A stretch of 64,000 nt of DNA from the NCBI GenBank assembly GCA_002702065.1, contig NZXX01000001.1:1922001-1986000 (forward strand). The letters run 5' to 3'. Shown piece by piece: positions 34,978-44,341 of the stretch (its first letter is position 1; every line of letters begins with the position of its first letter). A program made the position numbers and the translations under genes. The DNA comes from Anaerolineaceae bacterium (GTDB lineage Bacteria > Chloroflexota > Anaerolineae > Aggregatilineales > Phototrophicaceae). Below the pieces are notes generated by a model that searched no databases, was not told where the DNA came from, and saw only the letters and a program-made list of their open reading frames with translations.

Positions 34978-35937
34978 GTGCTGACGCACCAGGAATTATT
35001 GCAGGCGGTGCCCCATGCATTGGCCTCTGTCGATTTGTCCGGGTGGGGCGAGAAGCAAACCGGCAAAGTGCGCGATATTTATAGTGTTGATGGTCAGCGC
35101 ATTTTGATCACCACCGACCGGGTTTCTGCTTTTGACCGGGTGTTGGGGACGATTCCCTTCAAAGGGCAGGTGCTCAACCAGTTGAGTGCCTGGTGGTTCG
35201 AGCAGGTGAGCGGCGTGGTGGACAACCATGTCATCAATATTCCGGACCCGAACGTGACGGTGGCGCATGAAGCTGAGGTGCTGCCCGTTGAAGTCATCGT
35301 GCGTGGTTATATCACCGGTGTCACGTCAACATCACTGTGGACGCTTTACAATCAGGGCGAACGCAAGCCCTATGGTATTCCGCTGCCGGATGGCCTGAAG
35401 AAGAATGATGCGCTGCCAGAGCCGATCATCACCCCCACCACCAAAGCAACGGGCGGGGCCCATGATGAACGCCTCACACGCGATGAAATCATCGAACAGG
35501 AAATCATCGAGAAGGGCCTGTGGGAGCAGGTCGAGCAGGCTGCGCTGGCAGTCTTCAAGCGTGGGCAGGAAGTGGCGCGCGAGGCTGGCCTGATTCTGGT
35601 CGATACCAAGTATGAGTTTGGCTTGATCGACGGTAAACTGTCCCTGGTAGACGAAGTGCATACGCCGGATTCCAGCCGTTATTGGGTGGCCGAGAGCTAC
35701 GATAAGGGTGAGGAACCGCAGAACTTTGATAAGGAATTCCTGCGACTCTGGTTTGTTGAGCAGGGGTATCGCGGTGAGGGTGCTATCCCGCCGATGCCTG
35801 CCGAGTTTGTTGCTCGTGCTGCCGAGCGTTATATCTCGGCGTACGAACGCCTGACCGGACTGACATTTAACCCTGGCGAGCAACCTGCTGCGCCACGCAT
35901 TGCTGCTGCGCTTGACGCATATCGTTCCAAGGCATAG
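34978..35937 (+). CDS. purC: SAICAR synthetase (phosphoribosylaminoimidazole-succinocarboxamide synthase)
   Basis: Ligates aspartate to CAIR in purine synthesis. 319 aa, the longer yeast-like form (E. coli PurC is about 237). Landmarks are GKVRDIYSVDGQRILITTDRVSAFDRVL near the N-terminus and EFGLIDGKLSLVDEVHTPDSSRYW. The GTG at 34978 follows AAAAGGAG closely and starts 22 bases after the purL stop; the upstream part of the frame overlaps purL and is excluded. Confidence 0.95.
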   Translation: MLTHQELLQAVPHALASVDLSGWGEKQTGKVRDIYSVDGQRILITTDRVSAFDRVLGTIPFKGQVLNQLSAWWFEQVSGVVDNHVINIPDPNVTVAHEAEVLPVEVIVRGYITGVTSTSLWTLYNQGERKPYGIPLPDGLKKNDALPEPIITPTTKATGGAHDERLTRDEIIEQEIIEKGLWEQVEQAALAVFKRGQEVAREAGLILVDTKYEFGLIDGKLSLVDEVHTPDSSRYWVAESYDKGEEPQNFDKEFLRLWFVEQGYRGEGAIPPMPAEFVARAAERYISAYERLTGLTFNPGEQPAAPRIAAALDAYRSKA

Positions 35938-35952
35938 GGCGAGGACAATACA

Positions 35953-36450
35953 ATGAAACCGATTGTTGTGATTTTGATGGGTTCCAAGTCAGATATGAGC
36001 CATGCGCAGGCCATTGCCGATGCGCTTGCTGAACTGGGTGTGGCGGCGGACCTGCGTATTGGGTCTGCCCACAAAACCCCGGCGCATGTGATGGATATCC
36101 TGAATCGTTATGAAGCAGACCCGCGCCCGAAAGTCTATATCACCATTGCGGGGCGCTCGAATGCGCTCAGCGGCTTTGTCGACGCGCAGGTTTCTGCACC
36201 GGTGATTGCCTGCCCGCCGTCATCATCGTCGTTTGGCGGTGCCGATATTTACTCATCTCTACGGATGCCGGGTGGTGTGGCCCCGGCGGTGGTGCTGGAA
36301 CCAACGGGCGCGGCGTTGCTGGCGGCCAAGATTCTGGCACTTGGCGATGAAGAGATTCTGAAGCGCGTGCAGGCCCTTCAGAGTGCCAACCGATCGACCA
36401 TTACACAGGATGACGCAGACCTTCGCTCGGTGAGTGACGGAGACAAGTAA
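35953..36450 (+). CDS. purE: Class II PurE, AIR carboxylase (CO2-dependent)
   Basis: Makes CAIR from AIR. Most bacterial PurE are class I mutases that need PurK to make N5-CAIR. This 165-aa protein instead has the class II signature known from animals and Treponema denticola: GSAHKTPAHV, YITIAGRSNALSGFVD, IACPPSSSSFGGADIYSSL and MPGGVAPAVVLEP. Class II enzymes use CO2 directly and need no ATP. No purK is in the operon, which agrees. Its stop overlaps the purF start (TAATG). Confidence 0.93.
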   Translation: MKPIVVILMGSKSDMSHAQAIADALAELGVAADLRIGSAHKTPAHVMDILNRYEADPRPKVYITIAGRSNALSGFVDAQVSAPVIACPPSSSSFGGADIYSSLRMPGGVAPAVVLEPTGAALLAAKILALGDEEILKRVQALQSANRSTITQDDADLRSVSDGDK

Positions 36451-37946
36451 TGGTCACTGCGGATGCAAACCTGTTTCTGGAAGACAAACCGCGCGAAGAA
36501 TGCGGCGTCATGGGCATTTACGCGCCCGGACGCGAGGTCGCACGGTTGACCTTCTTCGGCCTGTATGCCCTGCAACATCGTGGACAGGAAGGCGCAGGCA
36601 TCGTCACCTGTGATGGCCGACGCGCTTACAGCCATAAAGGGGCCGGGCTGGTTTCTCAGGTGTTTAACGAACAAAATCTGTCGCCGCTGACCGGGCACCT
36701 GGCAATCGGTCATAATCGCTATTCGACAACGGGTGGCACCCACCTGCGCAATGTACAGCCTTACCTGATCGAGACGATTCATGGCCCGCTGGGACTGGCT
36801 CACAACGGCAACCTGACCAACGCGCTGCAACTGCGCGAGATGCTGCTGCGCCGGGGTGTGGGCCTGTCATCAACGACCGATACGGAGATGATGACGCAGA
36901 TTCTGGCAGCGCCGGTTGAAATCTGGCAGCAGAATGGGCTGACGGTGATCGATGAGGAAGATGGCTGGATTCCGCGTATTCGCGCCATGATGCAGATTGT
37001 GGACGGGGCCTATTCGCTGACTATCCTGACGAACAATGCGATCTACGCCGTGCGCGACCCACGTGGTTTGCGTCCGCTGTCGCTGGGCAAGCTGCCGGAG
37101 GGCCATGTCATTGCATCGGAAACCTGTGCATTTGGTACGATTGGCGCGGAATACATCCGTTACGTCGAACCGGGTGAGATCGTGCGTATTGATGCCAACG
37201 GGGTGACGTCCTTTAAGGGGGCTGAACCTCAGCAGCGGGCACTCTGTGTGTTTGAGTACGTCTATTTTGCAAGGCCGGACTCCATGCTGGATGGGCAGGT
37301 GATTCATCGTGTGCGGCAGAACATGGGCCGCCGCCTGGCCGAAGAATCGCCAGCAGATGTGGATATTGTGGTGGGTGTGCCGGACTCGGCCACCCCCGCA
37401 GCCATCGGCTACAGCCTGCAATCCGGTATCCCGTTCAGCGAGGGTCTGACCAAGAATCGGTACATTGGACGCACGTTTATTCAGCCAGACGATGGCTTGC
37501 GCAAACAGGGTATTCATCTCAAATTCAACGCGCTCACCTCGAACCTGCAAGGCAAGCGGGTGGCGCTGGTCGATGATTCGATCGTGCGCGGCAATACGGC
37601 AGGCCCGCTGGTCCAGCTCATACGCGACGGTGGCGCGACGGAAGTCCATGTCCGGGTTTCATCACCCCCCGTGCGGCATCCGTGTTTTATGGGTGTGGAC
37701 ATGGCGACCTACCGGGAGTTGATAGCGCATAAGCTGGATGTGGATGCCATTTGCGAACGGATTGGGGCCGATAGTCTGGATTACCTGTCCTTACCCGGCA
37801 TGTTGGGCGCGATCAGTGATACCACAGGCTTCTCGAATAGTTTCTGTACCGCCTGTTTTTCCGGTGAGTATCCATTGAATATCCCGGAATGGCTGTTCGA
37901 GTCTGATCGCAGTAAGCTCCAGTTTGAGGGAATCTGGGACGCATGA
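36450..37946 (+). CDS. purF: Amidophosphoribosyltransferase
   Basis: First committed step of purine synthesis: PRPP + glutamine to phosphoribosylamine. 498 aa. The catalytic cysteine is Cys18 (REECGVMGIYAPG), so a 17-residue propeptide must be removed, as in the Bacillus-type enzyme. The PRPP loop is VALVDDSIVRGNTAGPLVQL. FCTACFSGEYP near the C-terminus supplies the paired cysteines of the 4Fe-4S cluster of that type. The start shares a base with the purE stop and the end overlaps purD by four bases. Confidence 0.96.
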   Translation: MVTADANLFLEDKPREECGVMGIYAPGREVARLTFFGLYALQHRGQEGAGIVTCDGRRAYSHKGAGLVSQVFNEQNLSPLTGHLAIGHNRYSTTGGTHLRNVQPYLIETIHGPLGLAHNGNLTNALQLREMLLRRGVGLSSTTDTEMMTQILAAPVEIWQQNGLTVIDEEDGWIPRIRAMMQIVDGAYSLTILTNNAIYAVRDPRGLRPLSLGKLPEGHVIASETCAFGTIGAEYIRYVEPGEIVRIDANGVTSFKGAEPQQRALCVFEYVYFARPDSMLDGQVIHRVRQNMGRRLAEESPADVDIVVGVPDSATPAAIGYSLQSGIPFSEGLTKNRYIGRTFIQPDDGLRKQGIHLKFNALTSNLQGKRVALVDDSIVRGNTAGPLVQLIRDGGATEVHVRVSSPPVRHPCFMGVDMATYRELIAHKLDVDAICERIGADSLDYLSLPGMLGAISDTTGFSNSFCTACFSGEYPLNIPEWLFESDRSKLQFEGIWDA

Positions 37947-39268
37947 CGGCGCATAACGTATTGGTCATTGGCTCAGGCGGGCGTGAACACGTGCTTGCCT
38001 GGGCGTTGTCTCGTTCCCGGCACGTAAAACAGGTTTTTGTGGCACCGGGGAATGCGGGTACGGCATGGCCTGCGCAGGCGCGAATCACGGGGCTGAACCC
38101 ATGCGCAGGTTCCCGCAATGTTCCAGTGGACACGGGTGATTTTGAGGCCCTGATTGCATTTGCACGAGATAACGACGTAGCTCTGACCGTTGTTGGCCCG
38201 GAAGCGCCGCTGGCCGCTGGCGTGGTTGACGCATTTCAGGCGGCGGGATTCTCTGTTTTCGGCCCGACAAAAGCGGCGGCCCAGCTTGAAGCATCCAAAG
38301 CGTTCAGCAAGGATTTCATGCGTGACCATCAGATTGCGACGGCAGCATATGGCGTCTTCACCGATTTTGAGGATGCTTGCGAATTCGCGATGTCATTTGA
38401 CGGACCGGTGGTGGTCAAGGCGGATGGGCTGGCGGCTGGCAAAGGGGTTCTGATCTGCGATTCGGTTGAGGAGGCCCATACCGCCTTGCAAACCGTGATG
38501 GTGGACCGGGCATTTGGCGCGGCTGGTGACCGGGTTGTGATTGAAGAACGCATGTCTGGCCGCGAAATATCGGTGCTGGCATTTGCCGATGGGCAGTCGG
38601 CTGTACCGTTGGTGGTCGCCCGCGATCACAAACGGGCGTTGGACGGCGACAAGGGGTTGAACACGGGCGGTATGGGCGCGTTTGCCCCGACAACCGATGT
38701 GCCCCAGAGCCTGATAGACGATATTCTTCGGACGGTCATTCAGCCTGTTATTGATGGTATGGCCGCACGAGGAACACCTTATGTCGGTGTGCTGTATGCC
38801 GGTTTGATGCTGACGGAAGCTGGCCCGAAGGTGCTGGAGTTCAACTGCCGATTGGGCGACCCTGAAGCGCAGGTGATATTGCCGCTGTTAGAAAGCGATT
38901 TATTCGAGGTGTTGCAGGCCTGTCTGGATGGACGACTGGCTGAAACGGAACTGCGCTGGCAGTCCAGAACCTGTGCCACTGTGGTGCTGGCCTCGCCGGG
39001 TTATCCGGAACAGTATCCGAAGGGGCTGCCTATCAGCGGCCTCGACCAGCTCGATTCCATGCCAGATGTGATCGCTTTTCACGCAGGAACCGCCGCCCAC
39101 GACAACCAGATTGTCACCGCTGGGGGTCGGGTGCTGGCGATCACGGCTGTTGGCGATGACCTCGACTCGGCACTTGATCTCGCTTATCAAGGCGTGGCGC
39201 AAGTGCACTTTGATGGGATGCATTACCGCCGTGATATTGGCCGCACACACGAAAGTAGCCAATCATGA
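37943..39268 (+). CDS. purD: Phosphoribosylamine-glycine ligase (GAR synthetase)
   Basis: ATP-grasp ligase joining glycine to phosphoribosylamine, 441 aa. VLVIGSGGREHVLAWAL opens the chain. GPTKAAAQLEASKAFSKDFM, VVVKADGLAAGKGVLI and DHKRALDGDKGLNTGGMGAF follow in the usual order, then EFNCRLGDPEAQVILPLL. It overlaps both neighbours by four bases, so translation is coupled. About 20 residues longer than E. coli PurD, largely in the first 60 residues. Confidence 0.96.
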   Translation: MTAHNVLVIGSGGREHVLAWALSRSRHVKQVFVAPGNAGTAWPAQARITGLNPCAGSRNVPVDTGDFEALIAFARDNDVALTVVGPEAPLAAGVVDAFQAAGFSVFGPTKAAAQLEASKAFSKDFMRDHQIATAAYGVFTDFEDACEFAMSFDGPVVVKADGLAAGKGVLICDSVEEAHTALQTVMVDRAFGAAGDRVVIEERMSGREISVLAFADGQSAVPLVVARDHKRALDGDKGLNTGGMGAFAPTTDVPQSLIDDILRTVIQPVIDGMAARGTPYVGVLYAGLMLTEAGPKVLEFNCRLGDPEAQVILPLLESDLFEVLQACLDGRLAETELRWQSRTCATVVLASPGYPEQYPKGLPISGLDQLDSMPDVIAFHAGTAAHDNQIVTAGGRVLAITAVGDDLDSALDLAYQGVAQVHFDGMHYRRDIGRTHESSQS

Positions 39269-40302
39269 CCAGCCAAAAGAGTTCATATGCACGCACGGGT
39301 GTCAATATTGATGCTGGTCAGCAGGCTGTGGCGTTGATGAAGGCTGCTGTGCAATCGACCTACGGACCACAGGTGCTGTCTGATACTGGAAGTTTCGGCG
39401 GACTGTATGATATTTCTGCCCTGAAGGGACTGAACCAACCGGTGCTGGTGGCGTCGACGGATGGCGTCGGCACCAAGACACGCGTCGCCGCGCGGATGGG
39501 GCAGTGGGATACCATTGGTCAGGATCTGGTTAATCATTGCATCAATGACATTCTGGTGCAGGGTGCGACACCGCTGTTCTTCCTCGACTATGTGGCATCC
39601 AGTCAGTTAGTGCCGGAACAGGTTGCCGACATCGTACGCGGGATGGCGACGGCGTGTAAGGCGGCGGGCTGTGCCCTGCTGGGTGGCGAAACGGCTGAGA
39701 TGCCCGGTGTGTATGAAGCTGGGGAAGTCGACGTGGTGGGTACGGTTGTCGGCGTTGTGGACCGGTCGCTGCTGCTGGACGGTTCACGGATTCAACATGG
39801 TGATGTAGTGTTGGCGCTGCCTGCTACCGGATTGCACACCAATGGCTATTCACTGGCGCGCAGTGCGCTGGCGCGTCTGGACTGGAACGAGGTCCATCCT
39901 GAACTGAACCAGTCGCCGGGTGCGGCCATGCTGGCGGTGCACCGCTGTTACTTGCGCGATATTGGTACACTGCGTGAGGCGCAGATTGATATTCGCGGGT
40001 TGGCCCACATCACCGGCGGCGGCGTGATCGACAATCTGCCGCGCATCTTGCCCGAGGGGTTGGGCGCCGTGATTCAGGCTGGCTCGTGGCATATCCCACC
40101 CATCTTTCCACTGATCCAGCGACTGGGTGAAGTCGATGCGCTGGAAATGTATCGTGTCTTTAATATGGGTATGGGCATGCTGGTTGTGATCCCATCGGAT
40201 CAGGTTGAACATGCACGATCTGCCTTGTCCGGTGATTGTTCTGTGGTGGGGAAAATTGTCGATGGCGGGCGCCAGGTGCGTATCGAGGGGCTGACGGACT
40301 GA
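39265..40302 (+). CDS. purM: Phosphoribosylformylglycinamidine cyclo-ligase (AIR synthetase)
   Basis: Closes the imidazole ring of FGAM to AIR. 345 aa, the normal length. YARTGVNIDAGQQAV, STDGVGTKTRVA, HCINDILVQGATPLFFLDY and LGGETAEMPGVY are the standard motifs, and HITGGGVIDNLPRIL lies in the C-terminal half. It overlaps purD by four bases and shares one base with purN. Confidence 0.97.
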   Translation: MTSQKSSYARTGVNIDAGQQAVALMKAAVQSTYGPQVLSDTGSFGGLYDISALKGLNQPVLVASTDGVGTKTRVAARMGQWDTIGQDLVNHCINDILVQGATPLFFLDYVASSQLVPEQVADIVRGMATACKAAGCALLGGETAEMPGVYEAGEVDVVGTVVGVVDRSLLLDGSRIQHGDVVLALPATGLHTNGYSLARSALARLDWNEVHPELNQSPGAAMLAVHRCYLRDIGTLREAQIDIRGLAHITGGGVIDNLPRILPEGLGAVIQAGSWHIPPIFPLIQRLGEVDALEMYRVFNMGMGMLVVIPSDQVEHARSALSGDCSVVGKIVDGGRQVRIEGLTD

Positions 40303-40898
40303 TGACCGCCCGTCTGGTTGTTTTGATTTCCGGCTCCGGCACCAATTTGCAGGCCATCATTGACGCGATTGCAGATGGCGTGCTCGACGCTCAGGTTGAT
40401 CTGGTCATCTCAAACCGCAAAGCCGCCTACGGGCTTGTTCGTGCCGCAGAAGCCGGCATTCCCACAACCTATTTCCCGCTCAAACCGTATCTGGATGGCG
40501 GTCAGACCCGGGACCAATATGATCTGGATCTGGCCAGACTGATTGCGTCGTCTCAACCGGACTTGATCGTGCTGGCTGGCTGGATGCACATTCTGAGCGC
40601 GGGTTTTCTGGATCAGTTTCCTCACCGCGTCATCAATCTGCACCCAGCACTGCCCGGTGCTTTTGCGGGTACCAACGCGATTGAGCGTACGTATGAAGCC
40701 TATCGCGCGGGTGAAGTGGATACCGGCGGCTGCATGGTGCACGAAGTCATCCCTGAAGTGGATGCCGGGCGCGTGATCGTCGCGGAACGCGTGCCGATCT
40801 ACCCACAGGACACCCTGGCTGATTTTGAGGCGCGGCTGCACGCTGTCGAACACCGGCTAATTGTGGATGCGATCAATAAACGCTTGCAGGCTGAGTAG
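40302..40898 (+). CDS. purN: Phosphoribosylglycinamide formyltransferase
   Basis: Transfers formyl from 10-formyl-tetrahydrofolate to GAR. 198 aa. VLISGSGTNLQAIIDAI, the catalytic region NLHPALPGAFAGTNAIERTYEAY (Asn and His of the HPALLP-type loop) and GCMVHEVIPEVDAGRVI are visible. The ATG at 40302 overlaps the purM stop by one base; the frame upstream belongs to purM. It is the last gene before the operon terminator. Confidence 0.96.
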   Translation: MTARLVVLISGSGTNLQAIIDAIADGVLDAQVDLVISNRKAAYGLVRAAEAGIPTTYFPLKPYLDGGQTRDQYDLDLARLIASSQPDLIVLAGWMHILSAGFLDQFPHRVINLHPALPGAFAGTNAIERTYEAYRAGEVDTGGCMVHEVIPEVDAGRVIVAERVPIYPQDTLADFEARLHAVEHRLIVDAINKRLQAE

Positions 40899-40917
40899 GT
40901 TCAATGCCACTATAGAT

Positions 40918-40959
40918 GGCAAGCGACCTCGGATACTGGCCCGGATCGCTTGCCTTTTT
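40918..40959 (+). terminator. Intrinsic terminator of the purine operon
   Basis: GGCAAGCGA (40918-40926) pairs with TCGCTTGCC (40946-40954), followed by TTTTT (40955-40959). It lies 20 bases after the purN stop and before the convergent galactonate dehydratase gene. Confidence 0.88.
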
Positions 40960-40967
40960 AATGTGGA

Positions 40968-42116
40968 TTACCACTCTGCGATTGCACCGTCATCCAACCG
41001 CCAGACCGGGTTGCGCCAGCGGTGACCGGTGCGTGCTGCCTCGCGCACATACTCCTCGTTGATCTCGATGCCCAAACCCGGTGCTTTGGGTAGATCGATA
41101 TGGCCGTCTTTGTAACTAAACACGGTCGGTTCCGTCAGGTAATCCAGCAGGTCATTGCCTTTGTTGTAATGGATACCCAGGCTTTGTTCCTGAATAAAGG
41201 CATTTCGGGAAACGCTGTCGACCTGAATACAGGCAGCCAGCGCAATCGGCCCAAGCGGGCAGTGGGGTGCGATGGCGACATCGTAGGCTTCAGCCATGGC
41301 CGCGATTTTGATTACTTCGGAGATGCCGCCGGCGTGAGATACATCCGGCTGGATAATGTCGACATAGCCGTCCTGTAGAAGCTGCTTGAAGTCCCAGCGC
41401 GAATACATCCGTTCGCCCGTGGCAATCGGGGTGGATGTGACCGACGCGATTTCGCGCAGCGCCTCATTGTTCTCTGGCAGAACCGGTTCCTCGATGAACA
41501 TGAGGTGGAACGGGTCGAGTTCGCGGGCCAGGACCTTGGCCATGGGTTTGTGAACACGCCCGTGAAAATCCACAGCGATGCCAAAACTGCTGCCCGTTGC
41601 TTCGCGCACGGTGGCGACCCGTTCCACCACCGCCTCAATTTTGTCGAATGAATCGATGTAGTGCAGTTCTTCGGTGCCGTTCATTTTGATGGCGGTAAAG
41701 CCGAGTTCCTGCTTCTCGCGGGCAGCCGCTGCAACATCCGACGGGCGGTCGCCACCGATCCACGAGTAAATGCGAATCTTATCGCGCACCGGGCCGCCCA
41801 GCAGGTCGTAGACTGGGACGCCATGTATTTTGCCTTTGATGTCCCAAAGTGCCTGGTTGATGCCAGCAATGGCACTCATCATCACCGGACCGCCACGATA
41901 GAAACGCGCCCGGTACAGCGTTTGCCAGATATCTTCAATGTGGTTGGGATCACGGCCAATGAGGTAATCCTCAGCATCGCGCACGGCGGCCTCAACCGTA
42001 GCGGCATGGCTTTCAACAATCGGTTCACCCCAACCAACAATCCCTTCATCGGTCGAGATTTTGGCAAAGAGCCAGCGGGGGGGTACGGTGAATAATTCGA
42101 TGGCTGTAATTTTCAT
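40968..42116 (-). CDS. dgoD: D-galactonate dehydratase-like enolase superfamily enzyme
   Basis: Enolase-superfamily dehydratase of 382 aa. [75 protein letters not shown] and [14 protein letters not shown] are the DgoD pattern. It removes water from D-galactonate to give 2-keto-3-deoxygalactonate. The start at 42116 is chosen because the enolase N-terminal strand begins there; the longer frame to 42194 adds unconserved residues. A PfkB kinase is divergent next door. Confidence 0.88.
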   Translation of the reverse strand: MKITAIELFTVPPRWLFAKISTDEGIVGWGEPIVESHAATVEAAVRDAEDYLIGRDPNHIEDIWQTLYRARFYRGGPVMMSAIAGINQALWDIKGKIHGVPVYDLLGGPVRDKIRIYSWIGGDRPSDVAAAAREKQELGFTAIKMNGTEELHYIDSFDKIEAVVERVATVREATGSSFGIAVDFHGRVHKPMAKVLARELDPFHLMFIEEPVLPENNEALREIASVTSTPIATGERMYSRWDFKQLLQDGYVDIIQPDVSHAGGISEVIKIAAMAEAYDVAIAPHCPLGPIALAACIQVDSVSRNAFIQEQSLGIHYNKGNDLLDYLTEPTVFSYKDGHIDLPKAPGLGIEINEEYVREAARTGHRWRNPVWRLDDGAIAEW

Positions 42117-42288
42117 GATGATTGCTGTACTTTCCGTTATTGTGTGAAATGGTTGAATGCTGGTTGATTGTATCAATTGCTCGATTTGGCGCAATCAGCG
42201 AAACTGGAGATGTCATTGGATACAAACTATATCTGCCGGTACGCGGCAGGTTTTGATCGTATTGGCGCCGTGAAAGGGAAACAGCATC

Positions 42289-43224
42289 GTGCAAATTCTA
42301 ACGTTAACCATCAATCCGGCAATTGATACCAGCGTGGCAGTCGATCAGGTTGCGCCGGAAATCAAGCTGCGCTGTTCTCAGCCACATCGGGATGCGGGCG
42401 GGGGTGGCTTAAATGTATCGCGGGTGATTCGCCGGCTTGGCGGTGAGTCACTGGCTATTTATCCTGTGGGCGGACCAACCGGTACCATGCTGCAATCGCT
42501 GCTCGATGTGGAGGGCTTAACCTGCCAGACGGTGCAGACCGAGGGATGGACGCGTGAAAATCTGGTTGTGCTGGACCGGGGGACGCAGCAGCAGTACCGG
42601 TTTGGCATGCCGGGGCCGCAGATGAGCGAAGTCGAATGGCAGGCCTGCCTGGACGAAGTCATCAAAGCGGGTGACACGGCGCAGTATATCGTCGCCAGTG
42701 GCAGTCTGCCGCCGGGCGTGCCGGAGGACTTTTACGCCCGCGTTGCCAGGATCGCCGCCGAACGGGATATTCGGCTGATTCTGGATACATCAGGGCCGCC
42801 ATTGCAGCACGGCATTGAGGTGGGAGCTTACCTCATCAAACCGAACATGCGCGAGCTGGGCAACATTGCCGGGGTCAAGATCGAAAGCGAGACTCAGCAG
42901 GAAGCAATAGCGATTGAACTGGTCGATAGTGGCCGATGTGAGATTGTGGTGGTGTCGCTCGGCGCTGCTGGCGCGTTTGTCGCAACCCGAGAGGCGCGCT
43001 TTCGGGTACGGGCACCAGTTGTGCCGATTCGCAGCGCGGTTGGTGCGGGCGACAGCATGGTGGCTGGCATCGTCACCAGCCTGGCCAAGGGTATGTCTGT
43101 CGAACAGTCGATTCGTTACGGTGTCGCGGCTGGCTCGGCAGCAGTGATGACACCGGGAACCGACCTGTGCCATCGTGATGATGTCGATATGCTGTATCAG
43201 GAAATGACGAATAAGGTGGGTTAG
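42289..43224 (+). CDS. pfkB: 6-phosphofructokinase II-like sugar kinase (PfkB family)
   Basis: Ribokinase-fold kinase of 311 aa, very like E. coli PfkB: ILTLTINPAIDTSVAVDQV, GGGGLNVSRVIRRLGG, WTRENLVV, ASGSLPPGVP and the catalytic SAVGAGDSMVAGIV with Asp near residue 257. It phosphorylates fructose-6-phosphate, or a related hexose phosphate such as tagatose-6-phosphate. GTG start at 42289 with AAAGGG upstream. A five-base-pair hairpin CTGCC/GGCAG lies in its leader (about 42233-42249). The gene is convergent with the next one; the stops overlap by four bases. Confidence 0.88.
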   Translation: MQILTLTINPAIDTSVAVDQVAPEIKLRCSQPHRDAGGGGLNVSRVIRRLGGESLAIYPVGGPTGTMLQSLLDVEGLTCQTVQTEGWTRENLVVLDRGTQQQYRFGMPGPQMSEVEWQACLDEVIKAGDTAQYIVASGSLPPGVPEDFYARVARIAAERDIRLILDTSGPPLQHGIEVGAYLIKPNMRELGNIAGVKIESETQQEAIAIELVDSGRCEIVVVSLGAAGAFVATREARFRVRAPVVPIRSAVGAGDSMVAGIVTSLAKGMSVEQSIRYGVAAGSAAVMTPGTDLCHRDDVDMLYQEMTNKVG

Positions 43225-44150
43225 CTCACGGGATCGGTTGACTTGATGATTTGCAGGCCCTGCGCTTCGAATCCGGCATAGGCTTTGTTGGCCATCGCTT
43301 CGAAATCAATTTCGGGGTGGGTAACCGATGAGGTGCAGTCGATGAGCACATGCCACTTTGAGATGATCTTCGGTTGATCCCGAAAATAACGCATGAGCGA
43401 GGCCGTTGTTTCCAGCACACAATGGCTCTTTGCCTGCCCCGCGATATAGACCTGATCATACTTGGCCAGCGCTCCCAAAAAGTCCGTGTTGATTTCGCCC
43501 TGAGGATGACCCGGCACCTTGACCTCAGGTTCGAGCATGGAGTAGTGCTCGGTCTTTGGGATCGAGCCTTTGTTAATGAAAATAGGCTGCGATTGTCTGG
43601 CGGCTGTGTGGTAGGCGATTGCCTGATAGAGCGCCGGCATCAGGTTATGACCTTCAGTTCCGATCAGGGTGTGATATGGCCAGATCATCAACTCTTTTTT
43701 GGACTGCCGCTCGAGCCGCTGGACGTATTCTGTAGACCATTTTGGCTCATACACAGGTTGCCACCGTCCGGATTTGACGTCACTGCTGGTAATCGTGGTA
43801 TAGGGCTGTGGATGTTGACCCTCACTGTCGACCCACCATGTCGAGTAGAAAATCTGAATGGGAATGTGGCTGTCGAGGGAAGCCGCAATGGTCGTTACCT
43901 GACTGACATTCCGGAACAGCCATTCAATAACCCGGCGTGTATCGTCCACCGCACCGGGCACACTCAGCGAACCATCCGGGTGAATAAAATCGATCTGGGC
44001 ATCGACCAACAATAACAGAACGGTTTCTTTGTCCTCGGCTGCGGTTGGGAGCTGCGCATTGATTCCCGCCTGAATGGCACGTTGAACCTGGGGTTTGAAA
44101 ATGTCACCGACTTGCTGCGGATCATAAAACTCAGGAAACGGATGTGCCAT
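43221..44150 (-). CDS. Isochorismatase-fold cysteine hydrolase (nicotinamidase-like)
   Basis: Cysteine hydrolase of 309 aa. The Asp-Lys-Cys triad is visible: Asp50 (LLVDAQIDFIHPDGSLSVPG), Lys194 (FINKGS) and Cys244 (GQAKSHCVLETT). DAQIDF and PDGSLSVPGA are like nicotinamidase PncA, but the protein is about 100 residues longer, with an N-terminal extension and insertions between 110 and 185. Amide hydrolysis is likely; nicotinamide as substrate is only possible. Confidence 0.82.
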   Translation of the reverse strand: MAHPFPEFYDPQQVGDIFKPQVQRAIQAGINAQLPTAAEDKETVLLLLVDAQIDFIHPDGSLSVPGAVDDTRRVIEWLFRNVSQVTTIAASLDSHIPIQIFYSTWWVDSEGQHPQPYTTITSSDVKSGRWQPVYEPKWSTEYVQRLERQSKKELMIWPYHTLIGTEGHNLMPALYQAIAYHTAARQSQPIFINKGSIPKTEHYSMLEPEVKVPGHPQGEINTDFLGALAKYDQVYIAGQAKSHCVLETTASLMRYFRDQPKIISKWHVLIDCTSSVTHPEIDFEAMANKAYAGFEAQGLQIIKSTDPVS

Positions 44151-44341
44151 TGGTACAAGCTCCTGTGAGGTCTGGTTTTGTCGGGTTCGCTACCGTTAAG
44201 TGTATTGAGTTGTGGCGACATTTACAACCTGAACTTAGGGTAATTCTGTGTCTGTATGAACCCCCCACCTGCCCCTTGTGAAACAATAAATGGCTGTACT
44301 ACCGTAAAGTATACGATTAAACATGTGCTTCGAGAGATGGT

